Origin: Melitaea cinxia
Taxonomy: Eukaryota > Arthropoda > Insecta > Lepidoptera > Nymphalidae
NCBI RefSeq assembly: GCF_905220565.1
Contig: NC_059402.1
Location: 15,129,501 to 15,193,500, forward strand
Direction of reading: 5' to 3'
DNA: 64,000 nucleotides
Positions 10,214 to 22,287 of the stretch are shown piece after piece. How positions within the stretch are numbered: position 1 is the first letter of the stretch; the number at the start of each line of letters is the position of its first letter. The notes beneath the pieces were generated by a model. The model was given only the letters and a program-made list of their open reading frames with translations, was not told where the DNA came from and ran no database searches. A program made the translations under genes and the position numbers.

Positions 10214-11033
10214 CTAATTGCTATTCTACGACCTTTGCGCCCTGCCCCCTAATCAACCTTTATTCGTCTTAATACTACATAATATTAATGAAGATTATAT
10301 TAATATCAAATGTTTCTAATGTTTCCATAGCAGTGGTATTCTAAGATTTTGCAATTATTTTCTATCACTATGTCTTACTGCAAGAAAAAGTATTAATATT
10401 TTTTTAGCTGGTAACAAAGCCTTTATTTATCTACTTGAATAACAATTCTCTGTTTTTGTTTTTTACGTATCGTAAAACAACACAATATTTCCGTACGTCG
10501 CCATCACGCGTTATGTCAGAACGAAAACGACCATCAGATTCATGGATTTTTCGACGACTAATAAATCGCGTATTGGATGCATAAATCAGGGTCGATGTTA
10601 GTTGGCATTTTTTTCGCTAGACAACGACGATGCGTCAATGCGAACTATCGTTACGATCGTCGCGCACTTTTAGGTTTTTGTTTGCTGATAATGTTTGATT
10701 TTGAATCTAAATTAATAAAAAAAACGCATAATTTTAGAACGATTTGCATTTTTAATGTATAATGATTTTAAAAAACCTGACACTTCGGAAATAAGGTGAT
10801 ATTATAATTTTGAGGAAACAAAAAGTCTCACCACGAAAAGTATCTGCCAAACTCGCCTCCAGCGCATCAGCCAATTACTATTACTGCTGTCCAAAGTCGT
10901 CAAAAAAGTAAGAAAAACCTTTTAGTATCAAACGGTAGAATAATACGCAAAAAATGAAAATAAAAGTGCGTGCGTACAAAGTACACAAATCAGAATTGAA
11001 ACTTCTTTGACAAACTAATTTTTAAGTCTGACA

Positions 11034-11071
11034 AAAACGTTGCCGTTTCATCAAAACGTTGCCGTTTCAAC
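11034..11071. repeat. Tandem 19-bp duplication
   Basis: Two adjacent copies of AAAACGTTGCCGTTTCA plus two bases (TC, then AC). Confidence 0.9.
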
Positions 11072-11304
11072 GGTAAACATTTTACCCTCATGCGCCTTAA
11101 GAGGTTTCACTTCAAAAAATAAACTGACCGTAATTTATAATAATTATACTTCAACAGTAATTAGTACCGGTTTTACTTCATTGCTTGAGGCTAACTGATT
11201 CAACCACAGAGTTTTATAACATACTAGATTCACATAACTTGAAACATGTGTTTAGCTAACACAACTTTTTAAAGACTATATAACATAAAACGATTGCTTT
11301 CAAA

Positions 11305-11639
11305 CCAGCCTGTCATATCCCACTGCTGGGATAGGCCTTCTTGCCCGTTTTGGAGAAGGATGAGAGCTTAATCCACCACGGTGCTTCAATGCGGGTTGGC
11401 AGATATATTCCCTACTATTAGTAACGATCACTATTATTAGGCGTACATGATAACAACCGCGAGCTACGGCCTAACGTGCTCTCCGAGGCACGATTGGGAG
11501 ACCCACAAGGACGGCACAAACGCTCAGACTATGGCAAACCACTGTATGGCGAATAAAAAAAAATTGTCATGTGTGAACCCGCAACCACCAACGCAATAGC
11601 CACAACCAGTGCTGTGACCGTTGCGCCAACGCGTCGTCA
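11305..11639 (-). mobile_element. SINE family 1, near full length
   Basis: It runs from CAGCCTGTCATATCCCACTG (3' end) to TTGCGCCAACGCGTCGTC (tRNA-like 5' head). The box B region is degenerate (GTGTGAACCCGCAACC), so it is an old copy. Confidence 0.8.
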
Positions 11640-13138
11640 TCATTCTGTTTAATTAATATAAACTAGCAATACTCGTACAATAATTTGTACTTAATAATTT
11701 TAATCATTAACTAATTTACAAAAATAAAAGCAATAATAAATTTTTAGTTGTGGAATGTGGATGCCGGTAGAGCAAGCAAATATCTATAAAATGATATGTA
11801 ATTTATGTATAACAACTATGAGGTTTTTTCTAAAAAGGGAGGCGATCTTAACATTAGCGTATTAATATATATGATAATAAAATTTATCAAGATTAGATTA
11901 CCAAGTTGTTAATGACGTCATTGTAGCGCATTGTCTAAAGGTTTTAATTAAATTAAAAATACAAATTTATGCTTCAGACTTATACATCGTATTTATGATT
12001 TAGAAAACGACGTAACAGATAAACAAGAGATATTTTACTGTCAGTAATATTATTTTAAAAAAAACTGAAGAGTTAGAATACTAGTTCGAATATCATTTGA
12101 TTAGCTACCAATCTCGATAAAAAACGTTATTGAATTAATATTATTATTATCACTTAATACACCGCGTAAAGAAAGAATAAAAGTTAAAGGAAAACAATCT
12201 TTTTTTATACAAGATAAATCGATAAATATAAACTGAACAAAGCAAACACAATCCCCGTAGACAAATGTTTACAACAAACTGGATGTAAGGCGAACATCCT
12301 GTATATAGTAATAACACGAAGTCATTTGTTTTTTGTTCTGAAAACTCTTTATGTTATGGTGTAGTTTACTTAGCTTTAATGAACAGAAGCCTGAATTTGT
12401 ACTTTGTTTAAGGCAATAAAAGTAGGCATACACAAAACAAATGAACCAAGCCTCAACCAACCAGCTCCAAACATTTTTTTTTCAAGTCGATTTATTATCT
12501 TCCAAGATTTGATCAATAAAATACGACCATGCTCTCCGTCATATTAATAACGTATAATAAATAATATGGACACAAAAACAGAACGAATTCGAGGCATCAA
12601 AGCAAAAGCCCTAATAATTAGCGTAGTATTATTCGTGGAAAAAAATCAGTTCGCTCGTTTACTTGACAAATTATTCTGGGAGCCCTCTTTATGGCGACCG
12701 TTACCGCGGGGAGATTAAAAAGGTTCTAGTTGTCGACAAACTGAGAGAGAATTGATAAACTACATTTGAATGTGACGCGAATTTTTCCTTTATCGCGATT
12801 GTAATAAAGTTTGTTGTTATTTAATGAAATGTGCGGCGAATTTATCGAATTTAGAAAGAAGATAATTTGACTTGATCGACGTCGATTAGGTAAAGCTCTA
12901 TAGATTTTTAAGATGTGTTATTGATGAAATAGTATTAGTCAAAATTGATCAAAATTTCAACAAAATTTAATGCCTTTTCTAAACTATTTTTTGGTTAATA
13001 TTAATCTGTAAACTAAGTTGATTTATCAGAGTACAACTCAAATTTAAATATGAGTATTATTTTATAAAGACCTTCTTCACACAATATTTTGCATTAATTA
13101 TGAAAAAATAGTTAACATAATATATCAAATAAATATAC

Positions 13139-13140
<2 letters not shown>

Positions 13141-13185
<45 letters not shown>
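13141..13185. repeat. (AT)22 microsatellite
   Basis: Uninterrupted AT dinucleotides for about 45 bp. Confidence 0.95.
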
Positions 13186-13192
<7 letters not shown>

Positions 13193-14639
13193 TAAAGAAC
13201 AGTAAGTACAATGTCTTATGATGTCAAACAAAAATATTATCATAACAAGAAACTGATGCACTTAGGTGCCAGAACTGTTCCGAATTGAAAAATTATTTTT
13301 GTGTTGGATAGTTCGTTTACCATGAAGGGTATCATAGGCTATTTTTGTTTTGCTCAAATTAACGAGTGAACCCTAAGAAACCGTGGGACAGATCTAATGA
13401 TATATATTTTTATTACGTCAGCATTTTACTTATGAGTCTAATTTATAAATTTAGAGAAAATATAAATCCATTCAGAATCATCAATTAAAAAAGATTAAAT
13501 TATTTTTGTAATTAATTAAAAATAAGTCTCTACATACAACCGCGAACAAACTCTAGTATCACGTTGACACGAATAAATAATTTATAAATTCGCTTCCAAG
13601 GATTACGAAATTGGATTACACCGTAGCTTAAAATAAAAGCAAGCAATATTTTTAATACTATTTTCGAGTATAAACTATGGATATCCCCAACGTAACCCAC
13701 ATGTCACTGTAAACAAGCGTTTCGTTGAATTTTATTTTTTAAATATCGAATATAGAGTGCTTAAAAACGATTCTAACAGCGACCCATTTTAAAAACCAGT
13801 AGCTGAATGACAGTAATACAAGCGACAATGTGAAAGCAATTTAGTGGAATAATTAAAATGGAGTCTAAATTGGAACACCCGAAAAATTTATTGAAAAAAA
13901 AATATATAACTAGTAAGGGTGATAAAAATTATTCTGTTTTCTGGAATTTGTTTAATGTATTTAATCTCGTACTCAACAGTGTAAAATTGTATATAACATG
14001 TGTAAAGATAGAAGAAGGAAAGAAGACAAGTATATGAGACAATTTAAGAATTCCCTAATATTTATTACATTATATGAGTCAACTATTATAGTTTGATTGG
14101 ATTCAAACCTTAGTCGCATGTAAAAGAGAAAAATAGAAAGTAAGAGACAAACAAGAAAAAAACCAGAAATAAATATCAAAATTGAAATATCAAAAAATGT
14201 TTAACTTCATAAAGCCACTAACAAAAACGATAAAATAAAGTCCATTAACGAAATACTGAATGCAAATCCGACACGATCTAATGAGGGCATCCCGAACATT
14301 AACAAAAACTTCGCGAAGTGGCATGCGAATCGTTCCATGATCGCATGATCTGAGACCAATAAATCCTCGATTCCTAACAATTTCGCATTTCGGGTCACTA
14401 TTTATCGGTTAAAAACGGCGAAATTACTGTTCGGGCGTTCGATAAAACTGCCTACGTAAGTTGCGAAATAGTAAATAAATATCTCAATCGTGTTGAGTAA
14501 ATTATGCGAGCGGTACACGGAATGGATTTTTCGTGTAATATAGTGTGGTATAAGTTTATTAAATGGCTTCACTTTAAGAATAATAAAAACATTTTATGAT
14601 CCTATATAACTAATTGTTAGCGTCTGGAATAAATTCGGA

Positions 14640-14860
14640 AATATACTGTTAGTAAATTTATGTGACTGACAGTTTTGAAAAGAGCTGCTGATTTTTTTCG
14701 ATTCTTCTCTGCAGAATCTACATTACTAATCGGTGGTAACTTAACACTCGCCATAATTAATTAATTAAAGACAAATATAACTAAAATTTGTGAAAAAAGA
14801 TTCAATAGTAGTTTTAAAGCATATTTGAATAAAGAAAACTTTAATTTTGAATGAAATGAA
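14640..14860 (+). mobile_element. LINE 3'-end relic (family 5)
   Basis: It shows CGATTCTTCTCTGCAGAATC, TAATCGGTGGTAACTTAAC and a terminal TTTGAATAAAGAAAACTTTA. Copies at 36500 and 42555 share this order. It corresponds to a LINE 3' UTR common in Lepidoptera. No ORF remains. Confidence 0.65.
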
Positions 14861-14940
14861 ACTTTCAAAATTGTACCCAAAATATAATTATCCTGAAAAT
14901 ATACATCTCCTAAATGCACTATATATATAATAACTATATA

Positions 14941-15161
14941 GCCGACCGATGGCGGGATAACCATCCAACTGCTGGCTTTGAAATACACAGGCCGAAGACG
15001 GGCAGCAGCGTCTTCGGTGCGACAAAGCCAGTACTGCGGTCACCAACCCGCCTGCCCAGCGTGGTGACTATGGGCAAAACACATGAGTTCACGTTATTTT
15101 TGGCGTGAACTTGTGGAGGCCTATGTCCAGCAGTGGACTGTATAGGCTGTAATGATGATGA
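14941..15161 (+). mobile_element. (TGA)n-tailed retroelement, 5'-truncated (family 6)
   Basis: It starts at GCCGACCGATGGCGGGATAA, passes ACTGCTGGCTTTGAAATACA and CCAACCCGCCTGCCCAGCG, and ends CAGTGGACTGTATAGGCTG followed by an ATGATGATGAT tail. Full-length copies (31517, 35403, 58517) start about 120 bp earlier with GTGTGGCTACGG. Reading frames through it are not conserved between copies and are not genes. Confidence 0.85.
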
Positions 15162-15169
15162 TATAATAA

Positions 15170-15360
15170 CTAGCTGACCTAGCAAACATTGTTTTGCCAT
15201 ATATGTTATTAACCCCCTTAATTCCCCATTAATAATAGATGTTGGCCGATTCTTAGACCTACCCGATATGCACACAAAATTTCATAAGAATCGGTCCAGC
15301 CGTTTCGGAGGAGTATTTTAACTAACATTGTGACACGAGCATTTTATATATAAGAAAGAT
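15170..15360 (+). repeat. Interspersed repeat relic (CTAGCTGACC type)
   Basis: Starts CTAGCTGACCTAGCAAACAT and includes TTCATAAGAATCGGTCCAGC and CGTTTCGGAGGAGTA, a repeat end I recognise as common in lepidopteran introns. Class uncertain. Confidence 0.5.
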
Positions 15361-15364
15361 AAAT

Positions 15365-18090
15365 ACGCATCCAAAAGCACGATTTGTCATCGAATCGATT
15401 TTCCACCTATTCAAATACACTCTGTTTTATTCTAATGTAAGCACTAACTAAAAACGTCAATGATAATTAAATTGACACAAACCGCGTACAATAATGTACT
15501 ATAAACGTTTCCATTATGGCAGTACAAATGCTGTTAACCAACAAAACCATTGCGTTTGATTAGTGTTTTAATAATAAAGCATTAACACTTTACTAGGGCT
15601 AACACGGGTTTGGCTCGTGTTATGTTAGCAGATTTTCAAATTTTGGTTTAAAAAAAATAATGGTCGATAACCCTATTATCTTCTATTCATGAACTAATCT
15701 AGAAAAATTTCTATTTTTTTCAGACATCAAATCTACTAGTCTAAAGACCACATAAAGTAATATAAGTATCATCCTTAGTTCGTTAACGATTTTATATCCA
15801 GTAAATGTATGTCAACCTTCTAAATGACATCGTTGAAAAGGTAACGTTTTAAAAGATTCCACTCGAACAAGAAAACTCATTGCGTATGTAAAACGAGAGC
15901 CACATTTGTAAAAGATGGTTTAAAAATATTTCTCAGCGACTAGTTTGTGACGTCATCTAAAATATTTTGAACTATCTTATACAGATGTAGGAAAAAGATC
16001 TATATTAAAAAGCTGGGCTTTTTCTTCTTTCGTATAATGACAACAGTGCTAAGATGACTGAAATGATTTCGCCAATGTCGCGTAGAATGGTGAATACACT
16101 AAGACGATTGCTTAGTGCCGATAAGGTTATTAAACATCGTTTAATTTTAAATAAAAATGTATAGAAAAAAGCGGTAATTTAGTAAGCAGTTAAAAAAATA
16201 TTGAAGTACGTAACATACTATGTTAAGTTAAGACAATCACAAAATTATATTGAAGTTGTGTCTATCTACAAGAAACAAGAGACTATATACGTATTCATAA
16301 CAACATAGAATTTCCGGTTCATAATACTATCTCTTCGTATCGCTATTTTCTTTTTATGTTTGTGTTACAGTTGCTATTAACAATATTTTCTCGTCAAATT
16401 TATTTCCAGCCGGGTTTTAGGTTAATAGGATACGTTAATATATGTATAACCATTGGGTTAGGGTTAAAAAACTCAAAAAAATCGAAAAAAACAGATGAAA
16501 TAAAAAAAATTAACATTGAAATTTAAATTGAATTATACCAAAAAAAAATCTAAAACATCAAATTATTCTAGGCCAGCAATTTTTGTGGCACACGAAAGGC
16601 CGAATTAAAACCTGCAAGGGGCTGACATAGCGAGTTACCAAGAACATTAATTGCATTCAGCAATCATGCGATGTGGCGAAGCTTCGAGTACAAAGAACGA
16701 AAAAAAAATGATAATTATCCAAAATTTGCTATTATCAAAACTTAGATCGAATTTTGCTTGAATTTTTGGTCATATTGCAATAAACCATTCGAAATTTTTC
16801 CGCCTGTCAGACATCGCTAGACTAATTGGGTATTTTTCTGTGTTGTGTAATCCTAATAACGAAAATGTATCAAAGTTCATGTTGAGGTAAATAATTAATT
16901 ACATCTCAATTTTCCTTTTTGTTACGCAAGATGAGAATGTGATGATATTTCTTTGATATAGATAATATGTAAGTGAAATTTGTTCGTGAAATTATTTCAT
17001 TATTTTTCATCTTTTTTTTTTAATAGTTATTAAAATTGGTTAATTTTTTGTACTTCATAGACTTAATTATTACTATTCACTTAATATTCTTCAATACTTT
17101 ATTTTATGGACTTAGCTAAGCTGTTCTTGTGTATACATTCGTGAACAATAAAATGGAAAGTTTACCACAAAACTTTTGATAAGGCAGGTAGGTAAAAGAG
17201 TATAGTAACTATATGCTTAAGATTATCTGATTTTTATGAAAACAGACTGACGACAATGACACAGTCGACATGAGGTAATCTCTGACGAAAGCTAAGGAGG
17301 GCGTCGTGGTTTATATGTTATATTTAATACACATGATACATAAAAATAAGAAGAAGTAAAATTTTATTTTATTTATTATAAAGAATTATAGTTTTATATT
17401 TCCGCTACATTTAACATTTTAAACTTTGATTAATACTCTTTGTTGATTATTCGTCAAAAGACGGTTACTTTGCATAATTGTAGTTTGTGATAGATTATTT
17501 TATATCAATCCATATAACGCCAATTACGCATAAAATTTAAAATCTCAGTTTGAGTTAAAATTTTAAAATCTAACAAAATAACGATTGCATGAAAAAAGAG
17601 TACTTGAATGAACTTATATAGTATAACGGAAACGACTACTAACAATATCAGTGTTTCAGACTCACAACCATTGAACTTTCAATGGCGTATACAGCTAGAC
17701 ACATATTTGACCAGTGCAGCTGTTTTACAACATACGCATCCAATAAGGGAATATTTTCAAAAATTGTATTCCTAGAGGATAGGGACATCATAAGCGATCA
17801 ATGGTTATGAATGACCGGTATCTTTGTAGTAAAATGCATGAATATAAACACACGTTTCAGCATTTTTAATATTCTGCAATTATGGAGCTAAAATAACTTT
17901 TTTAAGCAAAAAATATTTAACCTTATAATTGAGGTGAAATTAGAGATAGTTAAAAACAACAAGGCTGAGATTAGGCACAGTAGGAAACATCTTGCTTAAA
18001 ATTTCGACCAACCCCACTTCTTCGTCGGTGTTGTCGAAATTTTAACTACTCACTTCTACATACTTCAACCTTACAAAAGATCAGAGCCTT
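15365..18090. other. AT-rich intronic DNA without identified features
   Basis: No coding frame, RNA gene or clear repeat recognised. Confidence 0.4.
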
Positions 18091-18094
18091 ACAT

Positions 18095-18252
18095 TCCTCT
18101 TAGTTTTATTGTGTGGTGGGTAAATTAACCAGAGCTTCAGAGAAGGGTCAAAAATAGGGTCGACAACACGCTGGTAATGTTCCTGATGTTGCTGCTGCGA
18201 TAAACTATGGTATTTTCTTACAATTATTCGAACCGTATGCTTGTTTGCCACC
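18095..18252 (-). repeat. Family 4 repeat, decayed minus copy
   Basis: Recognisable by TGTTCCTGATGTTGCTGCTG and AACCGTATGCTTGTTTGCC at its right end. Confidence 0.55.
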
Positions 18253-18573
18253 TTTGAACAAAAAAATCTCGAATTCCAAGCAGTTAGCCATTTTATTTTG
18301 GATGATAAATCATAATACTTTTAATCATAAACAGATTATATTATAGATAGCAAGTAAGTGTTCATATAAACATAGACAATAATAATAATAATAATGAAAA
18401 TAATAATTAAGATAAGGCGCAATATAATAAAAAAAGAAAAAAAAATAATAATAATAATAACAATATTGAAATAAAAAAAACTCTCTTTTTTTTTTTTTTT
18501 TTTTTCTTCTTTAATATTTAAAGAGGGTTTGTTCAAGTATTGAACATGACACCCTCATAGAACCATCTTAAAA

Positions 18574-21500
18574 CTACCTTCGCTTACACGCTAAGTTATA
18601 CATATAATAAAGAATTTTTGCTTCTGACGATTTTGGATGGCTTAATATTACATTAACCATACCTATATCAAGCAGATTAATATTGCAAGAAGTAATAAAG
18701 GTCTGCCTTTCCAGTTCGACCCGCACACATTCCATGAGTATGTGATACACATCTTCAATTTGGTCGCACTCGGTACATTTTGCAGACTGTGCTTTCCCTA
18801 CAAGGTTTGCAAAGCTATTCAAGGGAATGTGACCGGATCGAAGTCGAAAAGCCGTGACTAAATCTTTTCTTTTAAGTTTTAAGTCAGAAAACCATGGTGT
18901 AATCGGAAGTGAAGGTTGAACGGTCTTATACCAAATACCTTTAGTGAGCGATCGGACATCAAAATGTTCGTTCCAAATGTCATTACATTTTATTTTAATT
19001 AATCTTGTAAGCTCACTGAAATATGGAAGTCCATCAAAAGGTATACCGTCTACACAAGCCTCTTTCGCGAGAAGGTCCACATCTTCATTTCCAACTAACC
19101 CTATATGAGATGGAACCCACTGTAGCTTTAACTGTTTATTTTTACGAGACAAAATATTTATTGCTTTTAATATGTCATACGCCACAGGTGCTCCCCTAAC
19201 ATCTGTTGTACATTTTAAAAGATGCTGTAAGGCACTTTTTGAATCTGTTACAATCAAGTAATTACCTGGTACCATAGAATCTAAATATGAAATCGCTTCA
19301 GCTATAGCTGACAGTTCTATATGCATTATGGACATATTGTGATTTACTTGAAATTTACATGACACACCTGTTTGATAATCTAACAAAGCCATTCCTGATC
19401 CTTCACTTCTCTTACAGCCATCGGTATAAATTCTATAAAAGTCTACATATTTCTCATTTAAATATCTCGTACATATATTTTTTAGATTAGTAGGATTATA
19501 ATTTCTTTTAGCATCATCTATTTCATTAATGTTTGTTTCTACTACATCCGATAAATCCACATTGCTTACCCACGTGTCTAAACAGAAACATCCTAACCTG
19601 TTATTTTTATAAAAAGTTGTTGTTTTAAATTTTTCATGAGCTAATGCCAATGGTGGTATTTTTTTACGCCTCCATCTATTATTGTGGTAGGTATCCATAA
19701 TTTCATTTAAAACCCTATAAATATCATTTTGAACTAGAGACATACATTTAAACCAAAATTTACCCGCAAGATATTCCCTTCTAACGTATAAAGGTTGGAG
19801 ACCTAATTCGGATTCCATGACGTGGATTGGAGTACTTTTGACGAAGCTACCTATTATTCGCATATACTGGTTTTGTAATTTATCTAACTTAACTAAATGT
19901 GTATTGCAACTACTTCCATAAAGAAAACTGCCATAGTCCAAGCGACTGCGTACTACAGCTATATAAAGTCGACGTAAATGCGTTGGGTGGACACCCCACC
20001 CAGGCCCTACAAGCACTTTAAATAAATTCAACAATTTATTACATTTCATTTTCAAATTATTAATATGATTATGCCACCTCAAATTACTATCTAACCATAA
20101 ACCCAGATATTTTATATTATTAGTAACCTCTAGTGTATAATTATTTATATTAATATTAACCATTTCATGACTATTCCTATTATTGAAGATGCAAATTTTA
20201 GATTTTTCGGAAGATACTTGCAGTCCTAATCTCGAGGCAGAGTAAACAAACTTATCGATTTCAGTTTGTAAGCATTGTGCACCTTTTTGTAAGTTTTTGC
20301 ATGTAATATATAAAACAAAGTCGTCTGCGTATTGAGACACCTGTATTTGACTAGTGTTTAAGCTTCGACATAGGTCAGAAGTTGCAATGTTAAATAATAA
20401 GGGTGAAAATGGATCACCTTGAGCTAAACCTCTGCTACACTTCCTAGAAAACAAAGTATTATCTACATTGATTTTTATATTTCTGTCATTTAAGAAGTTC
20501 CACAAATAGGTACACATTTTTTTTCCTAGCTTTAGGTGATCCATTTTTGTTAGAAGTACTGTAATATCAACATTAGTATAAGCGTCCTTTAAGTCTATAA
20601 AACAACCAACAGTTTTTAATTTCTTAGTTAAGCCTAATTGAATATTTGAAACAAGAAGAGATACGTTTTCTAAAGTTGACCGACCCTTACGGAAACCAGT
20701 TGTTGTTGGCAGTAAGATATTATTATTTTCTATGAACCATTCTAATCTTCTTACTAGGATGGCATGAAAAATTTTACACGTACATGACAACATAGAAATA
20801 GGTCGAAATTCTGTATCTGTGCTTGAGTTTCCGTTTAGTTTAGGTATAGGCATAATGACAACATCTCTCCATTGTAATGGTACAAACCCACTCATATAAA
20901 AAGAATTAAATAATTTCAAAAGAATTATTTTCGCGTTATATGGGAGATATTTTATCATTGAATATGAAATCATATCAATACCTGGTGATGTATCTTTATT
21001 CTTTATACAGCCATTCAATTCATGCAACGATATTTCTGACTCTAAGCGTGCATTATCTGATACAAACACAGGCATCTCTGGTGAGACATAGTCCGGTGCA
21101 ATGCTTTCGAGTATCTTAATACATTTCTCTTTGTCAATATAATTTTTTGACATTTTGTATCCTTTAAACCATTTTAATTTATGCCACATTTCTGTTGGAT
21201 TTGTTGATTCGCCTAATAAATTACATAAAGTTTGCCATGATTTCTCCCGTGCTCTGCGAATATTTTTTTGAGCTACCTGTACTTTATGACGATAGTTATC
21301 TAAATTTTGGGGAGTAGGATTCCGTCTTAGTCTAGATAAAGCTAATCTACGTTCGGCTACACACTTAGAGAGATCAGGATTCCAATAGGGTAAAGGACGA
21401 AAGTTATTAGTGGGATTAGGGTTCAATTTCTTATACGGTATATAAATATCTGCAGCAATATTTAAAAACTTAATAAAATTATTATAACTTACTTGTAAAT

Positions 21501-22287
21501 TATTGCTGTATGTAAACTCTGTAAACATTGTTTCTAAAAGATTTTTGTAGCCAACCCAGTCAGCATTTTTATAGTTGCGCCGTTTAACTGAATTTCTTGT
21601 AGAGCCAACTTCTGTAGAAATTTTAATCAATAAATGATCGCTTCCCAATGATTCGCTTAATACGTTCCAATTAAATTGTAATGCAATATCCGATGAAGCT
21701 AAAGAAATATCTGGTGATGATTGTTGTGAGATACCGTTAACTAGTTGGAAACGCGTCGGACTTCCGTTATTTAAAGGAGTAAGTGAATTTTCAATTAGTG
21801 AATCAAATATATGCGTTCCTCTTGTATCTGTTCTATTTGACCAATTAGTGTGGTGTCCATTAAAATCCCCTAAAATAAGAGACTTTGTATTGAACCTGGC
21901 AAAAAAATCATCCCAATCTCTTTGATTCAAACGAACAGAAGGGGGACAATACAAAGAAATAATAAACTCTATTACACCACAATTATGTACATTAATTCCT
22001 ACTACCTCTAAAGAACGATTTACGTCGCTTATCGATATAACGTTGGCCTTAATTGATTTGTGAACTAATAACGCTACACCCCCATAGGAATCATATCTAT
22101 CCTTGCGAAAGATATTGTAATCATTTACCTTAATTACTGTATTTACGTCAAGCCATGTTTCACTCAAGGCAGCAATGTGGATTTTTTCTTGTATAAGAAT
22201 ATTCTGTAACGATACTAATCTACCTTTAATACTTTGAGCATTCCATTGCAAAATATTTAAACTAATATTTTTATTAGATCTAGCCAT
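18574..22287 (-). CDS. I-element ORF2: endonuclease, reverse transcriptase, RNase H
   Basis: A 1237-residue polyprotein for target-primed reverse transcription. An apurinic-type endonuclease fills about residues 8-224: QWNA at 14-17, SETW with Glu43, GDFNGHH with Asp141, and SDH at 216-218. The reverse transcriptase (about 430-740) has FIDLKDAY (Asp565), the GLAQGDPFSPLLFN block and YADD at 653-656. RNase H (about 950-1078) has YTDG (Asp956), Glu991, Asp1015 and the HIGLVGNEDVD segment with Asp1071, the full DEDD set. A C-terminal zinc motif C1171-C1174-H1182-C1187 follows. The start codon lies within the end of ORF1 (AATGGCTAG), so translation probably depends on ORF1 termination and reinitiation. 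At 1237 residues it is somewhat longer than the Drosophila I-factor ORF2. No stop or frameshift is present. Confidence 0.95.
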   Translation of the reverse strand: MARSNKNISLNILQWNAQSIKGRLVSLQNILIQEKIHIAALSETWLDVNTVIKVNDYNIFRKDRYDSYGGVALLVHKSIKANVISISDVNRSLEVVGINVHNCGVIEFIISLYCPPSVRLNQRDWDDFFARFNTKSLILGDFNGHHTNWSNRTDTRGTHIFDSLIENSLTPLNNGSPTRFQLVNGISQQSSPDISLASSDIALQFNWNVLSESLGSDHLLIKISTEVGSTRNSVKRRNYKNADWVGYKNLLETMFTEFTYSNNLQVSYNNFIKFLNIAADIYIPYKKLNPNPTNNFRPLPYWNPDLSKCVAERRLALSRLRRNPTPQNLDNYRHKVQVAQKNIRRAREKSWQTLCNLLGESTNPTEMWHKLKWFKGYKMSKNYIDKEKCIKILESIAPDYVSPEMPVFVSDNARLESEISLHELNGCIKNKDTSPGIDMISYSMIKYLPYNAKIILLKLFNSFYMSGFVPLQWRDVVIMPIPKLNGNSSTDTEFRPISMLSCTCKIFHAILVRRLEWFIENNNILLPTTTGFRKGRSTLENVSLLVSNIQLGLTKKLKTVGCFIDLKDAYTNVDITVLLTKMDHLKLGKKMCTYLWNFLNDRNIKINVDNTLFSRKCSRGLAQGDPFSPLLFNIATSDLCRSLNTSQIQVSQYADDFVLYITCKNLQKGAQCLQTEIDKFVYSASRLGLQVSSEKSKICIFNNRNSHEMVNININNYTLEVTNNIKYLGLWLDSNLRWHNHINNLKMKCNKLLNLFKVLVGPGWGVHPTHLRRLYIAVVRSRLDYGSFLYGSSCNTHLVKLDKLQNQYMRIIGSFVKSTPIHVMESELGLQPLYVRREYLAGKFWFKCMSLVQNDIYRVLNEIMDTYHNNRWRRKKIPPLALAHEKFKTTTFYKNNRLGCFCLDTWVSNVDLSDVVETNINEIDDAKRNYNPTNLKNICTRYLNEKYVDFYRIYTDGCKRSEGSGMALLDYQTGVSCKFQVNHNMSIMHIELSAIAEAISYLDSMVPGNYLIVTDSKSALQHLLKCTTDVRGAPVAYDILKAINILSRKNKQLKLQWVPSHIGLVGNEDVDLLAKEACVDGIPFDGLPYFSELTRLIKIKCNDIWNEHFDVRSLTKGIWYKTVQPSLPITPWFSDLKLKRKDLVTAFRLRSGHIPLNSFANLVGKAQSAKCTECDQIEDVYHILMECVRVELERQTFITSCNINLLDIGMVNVILSHPKSSEAKILYYMYNLACKRR

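Noticed and set aside
18336..18536. 66-codon hydrophobic and lysine-rich frame
   Set aside because: A product of A/T-rich low-complexity DNA and the poly(A) tail of the I element.
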